Positions 32,773-45,100 of a stretch of DNA of 64,000 nucleotides are shown here, one piece after another (position 1 is the stretch's first letter; each line of letters opens with the position of its first letter). Position numbers and translations under genes: made by a program. The stretch spans positions 25,704,792 to 25,768,791 of the forward strand of contig OX392532.1 of NCBI GenBank assembly GCA_947623455.1, given 5' to 3'. This DNA comes from Mimachlamys varia (taxonomy: Eukaryota > Mollusca > Bivalvia > Pectinida > Pectinidae). The notes beneath the pieces are model-generated. The model was not told where the DNA came from. It did no database searches and saw only the letters and a list, made by a program, of their open reading frames with translations.

Positions 32773-35241
32773 ATGATCCTAGCGACAGGAAGTTGCCAGT
32801 ATCAAATGCCTTTACTTTCCCCACCAATCAAACAGCTATTTTCTCCAGACGTAATACAACCTGTGTCAGCCAGAACCAAAGCTATTTCCTCATTCAACGG
32901 CAGACTTCCAGATAAAGGTGAGGAACACTTCACAGTCAATGGACAAATGTCAATTAGCAACAGTGGAAAAGTACTAGCACCAAACAACATGACACAGTCT
33001 GCTCATTTTGGGAATGACCAAGGATATGGCACGGAACAACTTCCATGTCCAGCTGAGGCGACAAGGGCCAGACAGCTGTCCAATATGGACCAGTCTTATC
33101 AGGGACTACAGGTAGCTCCGAATAATCAAAGCCTCATACAAGGCAAATGGCCACCAACCTCTAACGGCTCTCTAAAAAATGTGTTAGGTTCGGCGATGAA
33201 CATATCTCCAGATTTTAATGGACATTTAACTTCAACTTACATGAATGGAATTTTCAGTCGATCAGAAGCATTGCCAGCTCCTATTCAATCAAAGGAGGCA
33301 ACACAAGGTCAGTTTGTACATGGTACAAACTTCGGTCTGTATTGTGATCCAAAGATTATACCAAACCAAATGTTGAATACTTCGTCTTCGGAGTCTAGAT
33401 TTCAAGTGATGTCACAAGAGTTTCAAAATGCTGGTGCAATATTGGAACAGAATCAAGAAAAAAATTGTGGACAAAGAAGTAATGGTTTGCCAGTATGTGA
33501 TCTGAAAACTTTGCAACATACTCATCCCAACATGGGACGAGCAACAGAGAACAGAAGTGTTAAGTGTGCTAGAAATAGCATGTCTCCAGGGGCTTTAAGT
33601 GAGTCTGATGATGTCATTGTAACTAAGGTAACCAGTCATGTCACTTATAACCAAACTAGCACAGCCATCTTCCCAAAACATCAAGAGGATCATGTTCCTG
33701 GTCCACTTCAATACAATGTTTCTGGTAATACCACCCACTCTGAACCTCTTGACAAACATGTTGAGTCAAAATCACTTGGACAGGGTGTCACTTCAAGACA
33801 TCTTCTATGTCAGCAAAAGTCAGGCTTCCAAGAACATCAGAATGATTCAGATGTTCAACAGTTGCCAAGTCCAGAACTACTACAAACAATGATGGCTAAC
33901 AATTCACCATCAAAATATGTTGTAATGAAGATGTGTGGAGGTGATAAGTATGTTATTCTGTCTCCAGAAAAATCTTCTTCATTAGAAATGGTCTACAAAC
34001 CAATGGGTTCCATGAAGCTACCTCCTGGAAAATATCGTCTACACACCATGAATGCAAATGCAAGTGCTCTTTCTGCTACTTCTGAGAAAGGACAGATAAC
34101 ACAACTGAACATTAATGCAACTTCTCCCTGTAAGGTTGCACAAAAGACACCTAACACTGGAGAGAAAATTTCAAAGAAAAAGTCCTCTATCAAAATTTCA
34201 AGTGCAAAGGAAAAGAAGGAATGCAAAAAAGAGAGAAAAAGAAAACAGCAACCAACTAAAGAGATTGGGACAAAGAAAGCAAAGAACAAAGTTGAAAAGA
34301 AAGTAGATCCTCTTAAAAAAAAGCCTGCCGTGAACAATAAAAAGCCTTCAGCTAAAGATAAAAAGCCTAAAGCACAAGGTAAGAAGTCTACAGAACAAGA
34401 TAAGAAGTCTACAGAACAAGATAAGAAGTCCAAATCAAAACCTAAGAAGGCAAAAGATCCAAAGGATTCGAATTCAATAGAAAAGAAAAAGAAAAAAAAG
34501 TCACAACTGGTAGAGAAAAAGACAGAGGAAAAGAAAGAAGACACCAAATATAGAATTCTGACTCCTTGTCAGAAGTTCTGTAGAACAGTCCTCATCTCGC
34601 ACAATAAAGCAGGGAGATTAGTACACACAGTCAGTGATCCAGCCATTTTCTTCACTGGTGGTCAGTTCTTGGCCTCTCAGGACACGGTTGAGGTAGAGCA
34701 CCCTGTGTTTCTATTGATGTCTGACAACGATAAAATCCTAGCCATTATGTCTGAAGCGTTCAACCCAGGACAGTATCTACTGACATCTAAACAGCGTATC
34801 ATCTTAAAAAATCAGGTTCTCATGTCAGATCTACATGATGCAGATGCAAGAAAGCAACCACTTAAATTAGTTTTGTATCGGGCAGTTCTCTCCCCTTACA
34901 ATTTTTCTGTCAGCAGTCCAATTAAAGGTCACAAAATCCTACTGTTGGGTCAGTACCAGGATGTTCCGTATGTCACAAGCACTACACCAACAGATGGGTC
35001 AGGGCTACTGGAGGACACAGGAGCAAATTATAGACTGATCAGTGATCTAGTTGGTACGTGGGATCAATCACATGTCACAACTCTGGCCCCCTGTACACAC
35101 CCCTTGTATGAAACCATGAAGGAGATGCTGAAGAACAAAATTGACAACCCATGTCCACCTAAGACGTGTAAGTACAAGCTGAGAATCCAACTGTTCGACA
35201 GCAGAAGGAAGAAACAACCAAAGATAATTGATGATCTGTGA
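32773..35241 (+). CDS. unrecognised 822-residue lysine-rich protein, probably nuclear
   Basis: A single uninterrupted frame of 822 codons. An in-frame TAG lies at 32758-32760, so the first usable ATG is 32773 (weak context); the next Met is 11 codons on. Residues 1-450 are Ser/Asn/Gln-rich and look disordered apart from a conserved-looking stretch near 370-425 (SKYVVMKMCGGDKYVILSP). Residues about 453-595 are extremely lysine-rich, with many possible nuclear localisation signals and a perfect repeat of KKSTEQD. Residues about 596-822 look like a folded domain (TPCQKFCRTVLISHNKAGRL, then mixed beta/alpha composition). I recognise no family. Nuclear location is inference from the basic region. 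It follows a 5' exon at about 31.6 kb and precedes RNF20 tail to tail. Confidence 0.85.
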   Translation: MILATGSCQYQMPLLSPPIKQLFSPDVIQPVSARTKAISSFNGRLPDKGEEHFTVNGQMSISNSGKVLAPNNMTQSAHFGNDQGYGTEQLPCPAEATRARQLSNMDQSYQGLQVAPNNQSLIQGKWPPTSNGSLKNVLGSAMNISPDFNGHLTSTYMNGIFSRSEALPAPIQSKEATQGQFVHGTNFGLYCDPKIIPNQMLNTSSSESRFQVMSQEFQNAGAILEQNQEKNCGQRSNGLPVCDLKTLQHTHPNMGRATENRSVKCARNSMSPGALSESDDVIVTKVTSHVTYNQTSTAIFPKHQEDHVPGPLQYNVSGNTTHSEPLDKHVESKSLGQGVTSRHLLCQQKSGFQEHQNDSDVQQLPSPELLQTMMANNSPSKYVVMKMCGGDKYVILSPEKSSSLEMVYKPMGSMKLPPGKYRLHTMNANASALSATSEKGQITQLNINATSPCKVAQKTPNTGEKISKKKSSIKISSAKEKKECKKERKRKQQPTKEIGTKKAKNKVEKKVDPLKKKPAVNNKKPSAKDKKPKAQGKKSTEQDKKSTEQDKKSKSKPKKAKDPKDSNSIEKKKKKKSQLVEKKTEEKKEDTKYRILTPCQKFCRTVLISHNKAGRLVHTVSDPAIFFTGGQFLASQDTVEVEHPVFLLMSDNDKILAIMSEAFNPGQYLLTSKQRIILKNQVLMSDLHDADARKQPLKLVLYRAVLSPYNFSVSSPIKGHKILLLGQYQDVPYVTSTTPTDGSGLLEDTGANYRLISDLVGTWDQSHVTTLAPCTHPLYETMKEMLKNKIDNPCPPKTCKYKLRIQLFDSRRKKQPKIIDDL

Positions 35242-36380
35242 GGGAAGATTTTGTCCCCATGTACTGCCTAACGCCTAGTAACGGTTGACAAGGGCTTGCT
35301 TTCGGTCAGGTAACCGGGGCAAATGTCATGTATGCTATTTTACAGCAGGAAGTGAGCTGAAATAGTAGATTAAAGTTGAAATTTATAGTTTTAACTACTT
35401 GAATTTTTATCCAACTTATAAATAAGTGACATTATCAGTTAATGTTTTTAGTGCTCACTGAATCTATGATCTTTATGATTGGGATTAATATCTACATGTT
35501 TGGAATTTGTTTCAAAAGTTCTATATTTCAAAAAGACAACTGAATATATTGCAATTTGTACTGAATGCATGCAAGTCTTGTCTAGGAAGAGCAGATGTCT
35601 ATTTTTAATGATTTATAGGTTTATTTGGGAGAGCACTCAGCATTGTGCAGTACAGAGAAGTCATAAATAGGACAGGAACAATGTTTTTCATTGTGTATAC
35701 ATAGGTACCTAGATTGCAAAATTACTATTTTTTGTTGCAAATGAAAGAGATGAATCGTTTGTGCAAAATACCAATCACTTCTAGTTCTAGATAAATATTT
35801 TAAATTATATAGATTTAAATATTTTTTACATACTTGTGAAAAATTAGTTAAGGGGAGATAATTTCAGACTCGTGATGATGTTGCACAAAATTTTGTGGGT
35901 ACATAATAATTTAATATTTATGTCAAAATAATTAAGCTCATACAGAATCGGGATAGATCCAGGGCGATATTGCACATCAAAGTACATGGGTTTATTTTCA
36001 TATCTATGTTACTTCTAATACCGACAATCCTATTAAAGAATTTGTACACTCTTATGCTCAAGTATGCAATTATTGTGATTTTATGCAACATATTTCATTA
36101 TACGGTATGCCATTTCCAGTCTAACTTTTGAGAATGTGTAAGACTTGAAGATCCAACTCCCCTTCTATGAGGAGGCTAAAAGGAAACATTTACCTGTGTT
36201 GCTTCGCTACACATGATCTCTTACATATTTAAACCAAATTTCATCTTCTTTACTATATATTTGTATTTGTTAATGTTTCATCATTACAATATGTGATTGA
36301 TATTGATTGTATTGCAATTGTTATATTTAAAATAATAGTTAAAATTAATGATTATTTAAATGATTGTTATCAAAATAAAT
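35242..36380 (+). other. probable 3' UTR of the orphan gene
   Basis: AT-rich, no coding frame of note. An AATAAA lies at about 36375 (in CAAAATAAATACGG) and is the best candidate polyadenylation signal. End position inferred only. Confidence 0.4.
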
Positions 36381-36489
36381 ACGGCCTGTTCTGGTTGTCC
36401 GTGTTTTAGACATTTTTTCTGCAGTCTGTATTAATACTAATCCATATATATCAAAGACAAGTCTGAAGTTCTCAATGTGTTTCATGTTA

Positions 36490-39010
36490 CATAACATTTA
36501 TTGTGTTAGAATCCATTCATCAAATATTAATGACAATCAAACTAAATAATGATACATTCACACACATATACCATTTGACTGGTAAATTCATTCAAAATCT
36601 TATACTCTTCTCGGTCACAATCTTAATAGCACAACATACATGTTATTGATGAAGTATGTATACAGAGTGAAATGATATATATGTCATATTTACATAAATT
36701 TTGATATGAAATTCAGTCTTACAAGAACATCCACAGTCACAGATCTAAACAAAGGTTTTTCTGTATCGCACTTTAAATGACTTGTCACTTTTAAATGACA
36801 TGCAAACTTTACCATCCTAAACAATAATGGTGAGTTACTTAAGTCTATTAAGACTATCTGTACCTTATCGTTATAACAGAAGTCCGACTGGATACACGGA
36901 TCCTATAAAAGGGAAATAAAACAGTGTTTCCCTCTCATAATTATGGAAATAAAGCAATTTGTTTCCTTCTCCAGATAAAGGAAATAAAATGTTGTAAAGT
37001 TTCACTGGTCGGATATTCCTTATTCAGAATATCTAGAAATATTATCAAGAGGGACCAATCCAGAGTCCCTAATGAAGATGAAAACAACGACATTTGGCAG
37101 ATCAATTGTGGTGTTATTGTTTCTTTTCATAAATTTTTAAAAGAAATCAATCCAATAGCAAATATATACCATTCAACAACAATCTTGATAACGATGAAAG
37201 TGTTTAAGGTTACACCTACCAGTATCTTTAAAAATAAGTTAATTTTGATCATGAGCAGGTTGTTACATTTAAATATTTAATATTCTGTAAAAACCTGGGC
37301 TGGCCAAAAAGGTAGTAGATTACTATAAATCTGCAATATAAATCTACTGATTTATCAAATTTAATTACCTAAAATTAAAAAAAAGGTTGTTTTTTTTCGG
37401 TAATTTGATTTTTTTTTTGTAATTCAAAATGGCAGCAAACCAATACCATGTATTTAAAGCATCCCGTTAGCTACACTCTAAAAACTTCAATTAACCCTAA
37501 ATAAAACCTTGATATGATGATCATAATTTGAATACGGTATTTCCCATTTCATTTGGTATTTCTGTTCATGAGCTCGAGATCAGCCATGCAATTGCTTAAA
37601 TTACTATACATACAACGTAAATGCACTAACAATCAAAGTTTTAAAGTTTGGTGTTGAAATATTGTCAACATTGCCTGAGACCTTAGCTACCACCTAATGG
37701 TAGAGTAGTTATAAATAAATTATGTGAATCATTTGAAGATCATTGTACATGCCGATTTATTTAAAAGGACAGTGTATGGAACATACTACACTTTCTAAAC
37801 AAGAACTGCTGAAACAGGAGATTTTCTCGGAACAAAAGCTCCAATTTCTCAGTAATAGGAGTCCAGTCTATTACACTTGAAATAAGAAGGGCCTTTATAA
37901 GCTAGGTTCCCAGGCCTTGCAAAACGAATGTCATGTTAATTTCAATGATGGTTACCTGGTATATATTTTTTTCAAAATAACAAGGATTGATTATTAAGCT
38001 AGTTAGACTTTCCTCACTGTTTAATCATTAACACATCAACTTTATCATAGCATACTTGTTAGTATGTTGATGTATTTTGCAAAATTATTCACTTTTAGAA
38101 AAGAAAACTGTATGAAATCACCTAGCTAGACATTCACACAAAATACTGAAATATCTTATTTAGTCACTTATAGTGCATAATCCATATTATAGCATTATAC
38201 TATATGGACACCCATTTTAGCCAGCTCGCCCTTCATCACGAACATCGTACACATTTCTCAATACCTGAGTCAGCCAGAACCTCAATCACATACATGTTCC
38301 TTCTCACATCAATCTTAATACTCTAGGGGGTTATGCCCACTTGTGCTCTCTGCATCGCTCGAATATATCATTTAATTGAGGCTCATTGTGCACTGCCTTA
38401 AGCTTTTGGATAATGCAAGACTAGTGTTGCCTTTTGAGGTACATAGAAAATATCCAGCAGCAGCGGAACTGTAAAATTGACCAAACTTTTGCTCCTCTAT
38501 TACCTAGAACATGAAGTCTTACTAGTGATTGGTCAATGTATTTCACTGGAGATCAATCAAACAGGCAGCTGCTTCAATATGCCATCACACAGCAAAAATG
38601 TGAAGAGTGTGAGTGAAACCCCTTGTGTACTGAGGAATTACCTCCATTGAGTTAGCCAGCTGAGTCAATCAAGAACAGTTCCTCATCATTTGAGCCAGCC
38701 TACTTTTAAAACATGCCAACACAATGTATGTATTACCTCACCTGAGCCACCTTGCTCCATAATCATATACCAAACCCTGAACTTTTCTGTGAGACTGGCC
38801 CTCAATCACATATAACATGTATGCCCTTCTTGTTTCCTGCCAAACTGCTGCCTCTTCCATAAACACTACTCGCATGCCTCACTTCACTTGTACCAGACTA
38901 CCCCCTGTACAGGTTGTGTTACCCGTGGAGCAGACGGCCTCTCCTTATCCATGGCCCCACTAGATATTGCGCTGGATCAGAACTAGAGATTCTATGCCAA
39001 CTGGCTGGTG
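36490..39010 (-). other. probable RNF20 3' UTR / convergent intergenic DNA
   Basis: Follows the RNF20 stop codon on the minus strand. No exon-like frame is seen. A reverse-strand AATAAA near 36495-36500 would end a 2.5 kb 3' UTR about 100 bp from the end of the plus-strand gene. The plus-strand frame at 36924-37280 has no recognisable features and is probably chance. Confidence 0.3.
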
Positions 39011-39187
39011 CTATGCAAGGTAAAGTCTGTGGTAGTCATTAGCACCGAAGCCTGCGTTACACTTGGGACACTTCCGCTGGCGTGTCTCGTACCGTGTCTT
39101 GAGACATTCTAGACAGAACACATGGAAACATTTGGTCAACACAGCATCCTTACGGTTCACTTTGCAGGAAGGACACGTTAGCTGTTC
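39011..39187 (-). CDS. RNF20: RNF20 coding exon 16: RING finger and stop
   Basis: [20 protein letters not shown], then FHVFC, LECL and KCPKC give a complete C3HC4 RING, followed by [13 protein letters not shown] and TAG at 39013-39011. Acceptor TTTCAG. Confidence 0.97.
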   Translation of the reverse strand, partial: EQLTCPSCKVNRKDAVLTKCFHVFCLECLKTRYETRQRKCPKCNAGFGANDYHRLYLA

Positions 39188-42100
39188 CTGAAATAAAATA
39201 TAATACAAGGTTAATTTCTGACAAAAAAGGAATTTAGGAATCAGCTGATTTTAATACTGTTAGGTAGACAGGTAGACAACATTCAGAGTGTTATCCTATT
39301 GTCCATGTCTGGAATTATCTTGTAATGCATTCTTATATCTACAATTCCCCTGTATTCCATATAAAGTTGAACCTCATTATCAAGAACAAATGTCCTGTAC
39401 TGGTTTTTTGGGGACTTTCATTTAACTTATCAATTGAATATTTGTTACATTGATCAACTGGAATTCCATTATGGTTTAATTATAATTTCCTATAAGTTTG
39501 CTGAACAACTAGGACAGACATAGCTTCACGCATCAGTAGCACCTGTGGTTATCATTATGTAGTGATCACCTGACTTAAACACTCGACCTAGACCTACCTT
39601 ATACTTAAACACTCGTCCTAGACCTACCTTATACTTGGCTATTTCTGCCATGAGGACCTCATCAGTAGCACCTGTGACTATCATTATGTAGTGATCACCT
39701 GACTTAAACACTCGTCCTAGACCTACCTTATACTTGGCTATTTCTGCCATGAGGACCTCATCAGTAGCACCTGTGACTATCATTATGTAGTGATCACCTG
39801 ACTTAAACACTCGACCTAGACCTACCTTATACTTGGCTATTTTTGGCATGAGGACCTCATCAGTAGCACCTGTGGTTATCGTTAAGTAGTGTTCAACCAA
39901 ACTTAAACACTCGACCTAGACCTACCTTATACTCGGCTATTTCTGCCACCAGGACCTCATCAGTAGCACCTGTGGTTATCATGATGTAGCGTTAACCAAA
40001 CTTAAACACTTGACCTAGACCTACCTTATACTCGGCTATTTCTGCCATGAGGACCTCGTCAGCAGCACCTGCCATCTCTATCTTCTTTGTTCGTTCCAGC
40101 TTCCTCTGCAGTTTAGCAATTTCTTCCTGTGAAAAGAAGTGAAGCAAATGTAAAGTTGGAGAAAACACATATTGGCAAATTGATAGTTGTATAGCCTTTA
40201 TTATACATGACTTCAAGTGACAAGCCCAAGCCAGCTATAAGTTTAGAGTGTTTGACAGTGTCTGAAACAAAATGTATGAGAAGAAACTACCTTTGATTTG
40301 CCCTGAAACAAGAGGCTGAATGGGCATCCCTCACCTGGTCTCAATCTCACATATATAACCCTAAAATAAAAGTTAAGCAAAATGCTACTGTTTGATTCAA
40401 AGATATTGAGTTTGACAGCCTTTCATTCCAGCATAATTTTTCAGGAGATTTTGTTTAAGACTTATGACATTTTTAACCCCTGTGACCTTGAAAGTGGGTC
40501 AAGTTATTCACTTGAACAAACTTTGTAGCCCATCATCCCAACATACTGGAGACCCAATATCAGTACTCCAGGGCTTAAGGTTATAAAGAAGTTGTTTGAA
40601 TATTTTTTTGAAGTTATTCAACTCTGGTGACCTTGAAAGTAGGTCAGGGTTATTTATTTGAACAAATGCAGTCACATTTACCCCAGGATGCCACATGCCT
40701 TATATCAGGATCCTATTAAGAACTTTGATACTCACAGAAAGAATATTTTAAAATGATTTGACCCATGAAAGTTGGTCAAGTTTCTTCATTTGAACAAACT
40801 TTCAGTAGCCCTTTATCCCAGCATGCTATCAGCAAGCTATTTACAATTTATTTCCATGGGTCCTTTTGTAAATATTGCTGAAAACTATGGGTCCCATAAT
40901 GTTAAATTGAAGTATTTCCAGAATTTGTATGAGTCCTTTCATAATTTAATGGTTACTGGACTTGGGACTCGCACGTAGATTGATCCCTATGCTATAGGCC
41001 AATTATAAGTTCTCTGTGCCTTTTACCAATAACCTTGTTTGCACTATCGATACAGCCACTTGTTCTTCTATGGCTCTATCAAATCTAATTTAAACTAATT
41101 ACATCCCAACTCTCATTGGAAGGTTACTGTATATAAGGAAACTAGAAGTGTCATCACCAAGGGTAAGACATAAATGCCCCCTTCCCCCATATGAAATTAG
41201 TTCTTCATGCTTATTACATATGCGAAGTTAGATGACAATTGGATCAGTAGTTATTTAAATAAGCTGGTTACATTACGATGGGAAGGGACGGGACGGGACG
41301 GGACGGGATGGGACGGGACGGGACAGACATGGGTAACACTATATGCCCCCCCCCCCCCCATTTTCATGGCGGGGGGGGGGGGGCATAACAACAGTGGGAC
41401 GGGGATCCTTTAAGTACGACCCTATTACCTGCATCCTCTTGTGTTTGTAGGCCTCCTGTTCCAGGGCACCAGTTTTCTCCGCAACCAGGACCGTCGCCTC
41501 CTTTAGCTGGGCCTGGTACTTGTCCAGGTGGAGTTTGAGATCTGCTGCCGTCTGGGAGCTCTCCACTGCCTTACGCTTGTGCATTTCCATGGCTTGCTGA
41601 GTCAGACTATACACAAACAAGCATATCACTAAGTTATATGGAAAATTAATCTATACTGCTTTTCTCTGATAAACTGATAAATGTTTTAGGCTTCACCGCC
41701 TGGTAAACAAGATATTTCTCCAATCATTCAAAGAATTTTCTCCTACCTGTCCAAGATATCTCTGTCACCCCCTAGGGTATGACAGATATCACAAGCTGAC
41801 AACAATGCAATATAACGTCACGACAACAATATGAAGACATCACGACAACAGTACCATCATCGTTATCATGACAAGGCAACAATTAAATCACGTCACGTCA
41901 GCTTTTTGTTGCATTGGTACTTTTGTTATAACAATACATAATAAAGGGAAAAAATAATCAACCCCTACCTTGAAGTTGCGACAGAGAAATCTCCAACCCT
42001 CGGGGTGATATGCTTGATTGTCAAACCCTCAGGTTAAACAACCAAGAATATCATCCCTTGGGTTGCAGATTTCTCTGTCACACCCGCAAGGAAGGGGACG

Positions 42101-45100
42101 ATTCTATTAGTCTACTTTACAGCAAATGCATTGATATTAGTGGATTAGGTAATCTCAAAATCATTCACTATTTTGGTGAAAAGTTTAACAATATGAAATT
42201 TTTATCCAATTATTGCAATATGTCTTGCCTTCACCCAAACCCCATAAATTGATAGAATCTATCACTAGATTAAATGATAAAGGCAGTAACTTTGATCACC
42301 CTGATTAATCTGCAGAGTGTGATGATGACATTTTTAGAATACCTTACAATTATTTATATATATATATATATAACCAACAGACTGTGTAATTAGTTGTCTT
42401 TCCCAAAGAAGGTAACTTTATATCAAGACAGGTTAATCTTTGCAGAAAAATATGAATGTTTAGTGTTTAACTAACCCAAGTTCCTTTTCTATAGTAGAGA
42501 GCGTATTCTGCAATATCTGTTCCTTTTCCTCCAGTTTTCGGACCACAATATTTTGAGCCTCAACCTGTGAGTGAATGGTATTCACCTGGTCTGCCAATAC
42601 CTCTTTTTCTTCGCGTAGTAATTTTTGGATCTGGTTGGATTTGATTCGCTGAAAAAGACATTTATATGATATACATATGACAGAGTAGGGTTCATCTTAG
42701 CTGTAAGCTGTAGCCAGAAGTACAAGTGTTTTCCTTTAATACAGAGTAGAGTTACATATTTAGAGACATTCCAATGCATTCTTATAACAAAAAACATGCA
42801 ATTTACTGAATAGTTTGATAAGACATTTAAAGTCGAACCTTGTTATCTTGTACTTGTATAACTTGATGATCCTGTTTAATGTAGAGTATTTCCTCTGTCA
42901 CAACAAAACTTTACACTAAACATTTGAACTCAGTAACTCAAATATTCACAACAAAACTTTACACTAAACATTTGAACTCACTATTAAACTCAAATATTCA
43001 GATAATTCCCAAGTTTTCCAATGGTCTCACTAACATCAAGATAATGAGGTTCTCATGTGTTTTGATTACTGTTGGCATTGAACTGATTCTTGGATGTGTT
43101 CCAATGGGAAAATAATTTTACTGGACAGGAATAAAACAAGATTGTCTTATCTTGCTTATTGTTAACAAAGTTTTAAGGACTGACTTCCTTTACCAATACA
43201 TTAATAAGATTTTGTTGTGTTGGGGGAGTTAGAAAAGTCTTTTACTCGTTCGCCTTTGAATTAACTTTATTCCAACTCCTGATTCGGGAGAGCTCAGATG
43301 TATCTTCAGGTGTGAATTCATTACTGCCTTCCTATTTCACATTCTCCAAATCTTACACACATGTGACGTAAAAAGATATGGCAGAAAGCAGGGACAAGTT
43401 GCAGTCACAAGGTAATTCAAACAGGAAGACAAGTCAACATAATACACTCTGCTTTTTGTAAAAATCATCCATATGCTGAAAATTTAACTGAGGAAATTTT
43501 ACCAGTGAAAACTGAAGTTAAATGTTAACAGTTTTAATGATGTCCCTACCTCTGACATGAGTTTGAAGTTAGCGTCATCCTTCTCCTTGAGTTGCTGTAG
43601 TAGACGTGTGTTCTGTTCCTGCATGTCCTCAAAGGCCTGCCCAGTCACCTCCATCTCGTCCAGTAAAGCCTCCTCTTTCTGTTTCTGACTCGTTAAATTC
43701 TTCTGTAGTTCTGTTATTGTTTCTTCCATCTTCTTTATCTTTCTGATAGCATCCTCCTCTGCCAGCTTCCGTCTCTCTTTGCGCTCCGTTTCCTGCATTT
43801 TCTTTATGTGTGTTTTCAGTTCCTCTATTTCCTGTCTTGCTTTCTTTTCACTTGCCATCAGCTGCAGGGAAAGCCAAATTTTTTATGTTTATTTCATATA
43901 CTTAAAATATACATTTTTTAGCAGTTATCTGATTTTAGTTATTTTCATGCTGAAAGTATTTCGCTAAACTATGATTTTCTAATCACAGTAAAACCCCAAT
44001 TACTCAAATTTGAGGGGACCTGATCAATAGTTCGAGGAATACATGGTTATCTAGTAATCCTAGGTTAGTTGAAAATGTACTAACTCTATTGGGACCAAAT
44101 GAACTGTTCGACGAATGAGGGGTATTCGGGTAAACCGGGTTAATATAATTAAGTGGGGTTTTACTGTACAGTTTCTGTATATTGCATTGTACAGCAAGCA
44201 ATAGACTTTGCTGGTTGTAGAAAGCCATATAAAGTTATTGTAATTAGAAAAATGGTAATTCAGTGAAATGCTTTCAGCCTAAAAACCATTAAATTGAGTG
44301 TGCCTATTCATCATTACAATTAAATATTCAAATTCAGTTATGCTCTAAAATCTGAGTGTACCAACAAATAAAATGTTGAAAGTATTAATGAAAAGAAAAT
44401 TTTCTTTGGATATACCATGAAAAAGGAATGAACAACATCTTCTGAACTGGATACTAGATTTAAAACAGAACTTTTAATAGTCTTAGATTAATTTGATGCA
44501 GAAATACTGTGCATGCTTTATTTTCCAAATTCATTGAGAAACAGACTGTTGAAAAAAGGTTGGAAAACAAATTACCACTGATCTTAATCAAATTATTGAT
44601 TATTCATGTTTTAAACCTCTTAAATGTAAGATCTTAAATCAATAAAGACCCATTTACCTGTACTTTGTCCCGCTGTTCCTTGGGAGCAGACTTGTACATG
44701 TCCAGTAACAACTTCAGCTCTTTCTGACTGGCCTGGGCCTGTTTCAGCTGTGACCGTAAATCTTTGATGATCTCAATATCAGTCTTGCCCTTCTCCCTGT
44801 ACTCCAGTTCATCCTTATCCTCTTCTTTGGATAATAGACAGGCTGGCTGGTCGAGTGGTTCTGACTTATTGCTGGAAGTTGGAGTCGGAGGTGAAGGAAC
44901 CTGGTCCTTTGCGGGGGCCGTTTCTGCTCCCTGAGAACCAGTGTTACTATGAGCTCCGGTAGCTGCAGCATTTTCCCCTGTCCCATTGTTGCTAGGTTTT
45001 TGTTCATTCGCTGCAAGTTCTGCTTTAAGCTGAAAAGATAGAAGACCTTTATGTCAGGTTATGCTGCAATTGGAACTGCAAGGAAAGCAGTAATTCATTT

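Noticed and set aside
33993..34547. 184-codon minus-strand frame, Phe/Leu-rich
   Set aside because: Antisense shadow of the lysine-rich segment of the orphan protein (AAG/AAA codons read as CTT/TTT).
36924..37280. 118-codon plus-strand frame
   Set aside because: AT-rich composition, no recognisable domain, located in the probable 3' UTR region opposite RNF20.
39526..39900. 124-codon minus-strand repeat frame treated as a separate gene
   Set aside because: It is the serial duplication of RNF20 exon 15 within its intron; it has no start context or independent domain.
41339..41400. Poly-C/poly-G hairpin as a structured regulatory RNA
   Set aside because: Part of an interspersed repeat with a second copy at 53565-53682; homopolymer lengths may be assembly-dependent.
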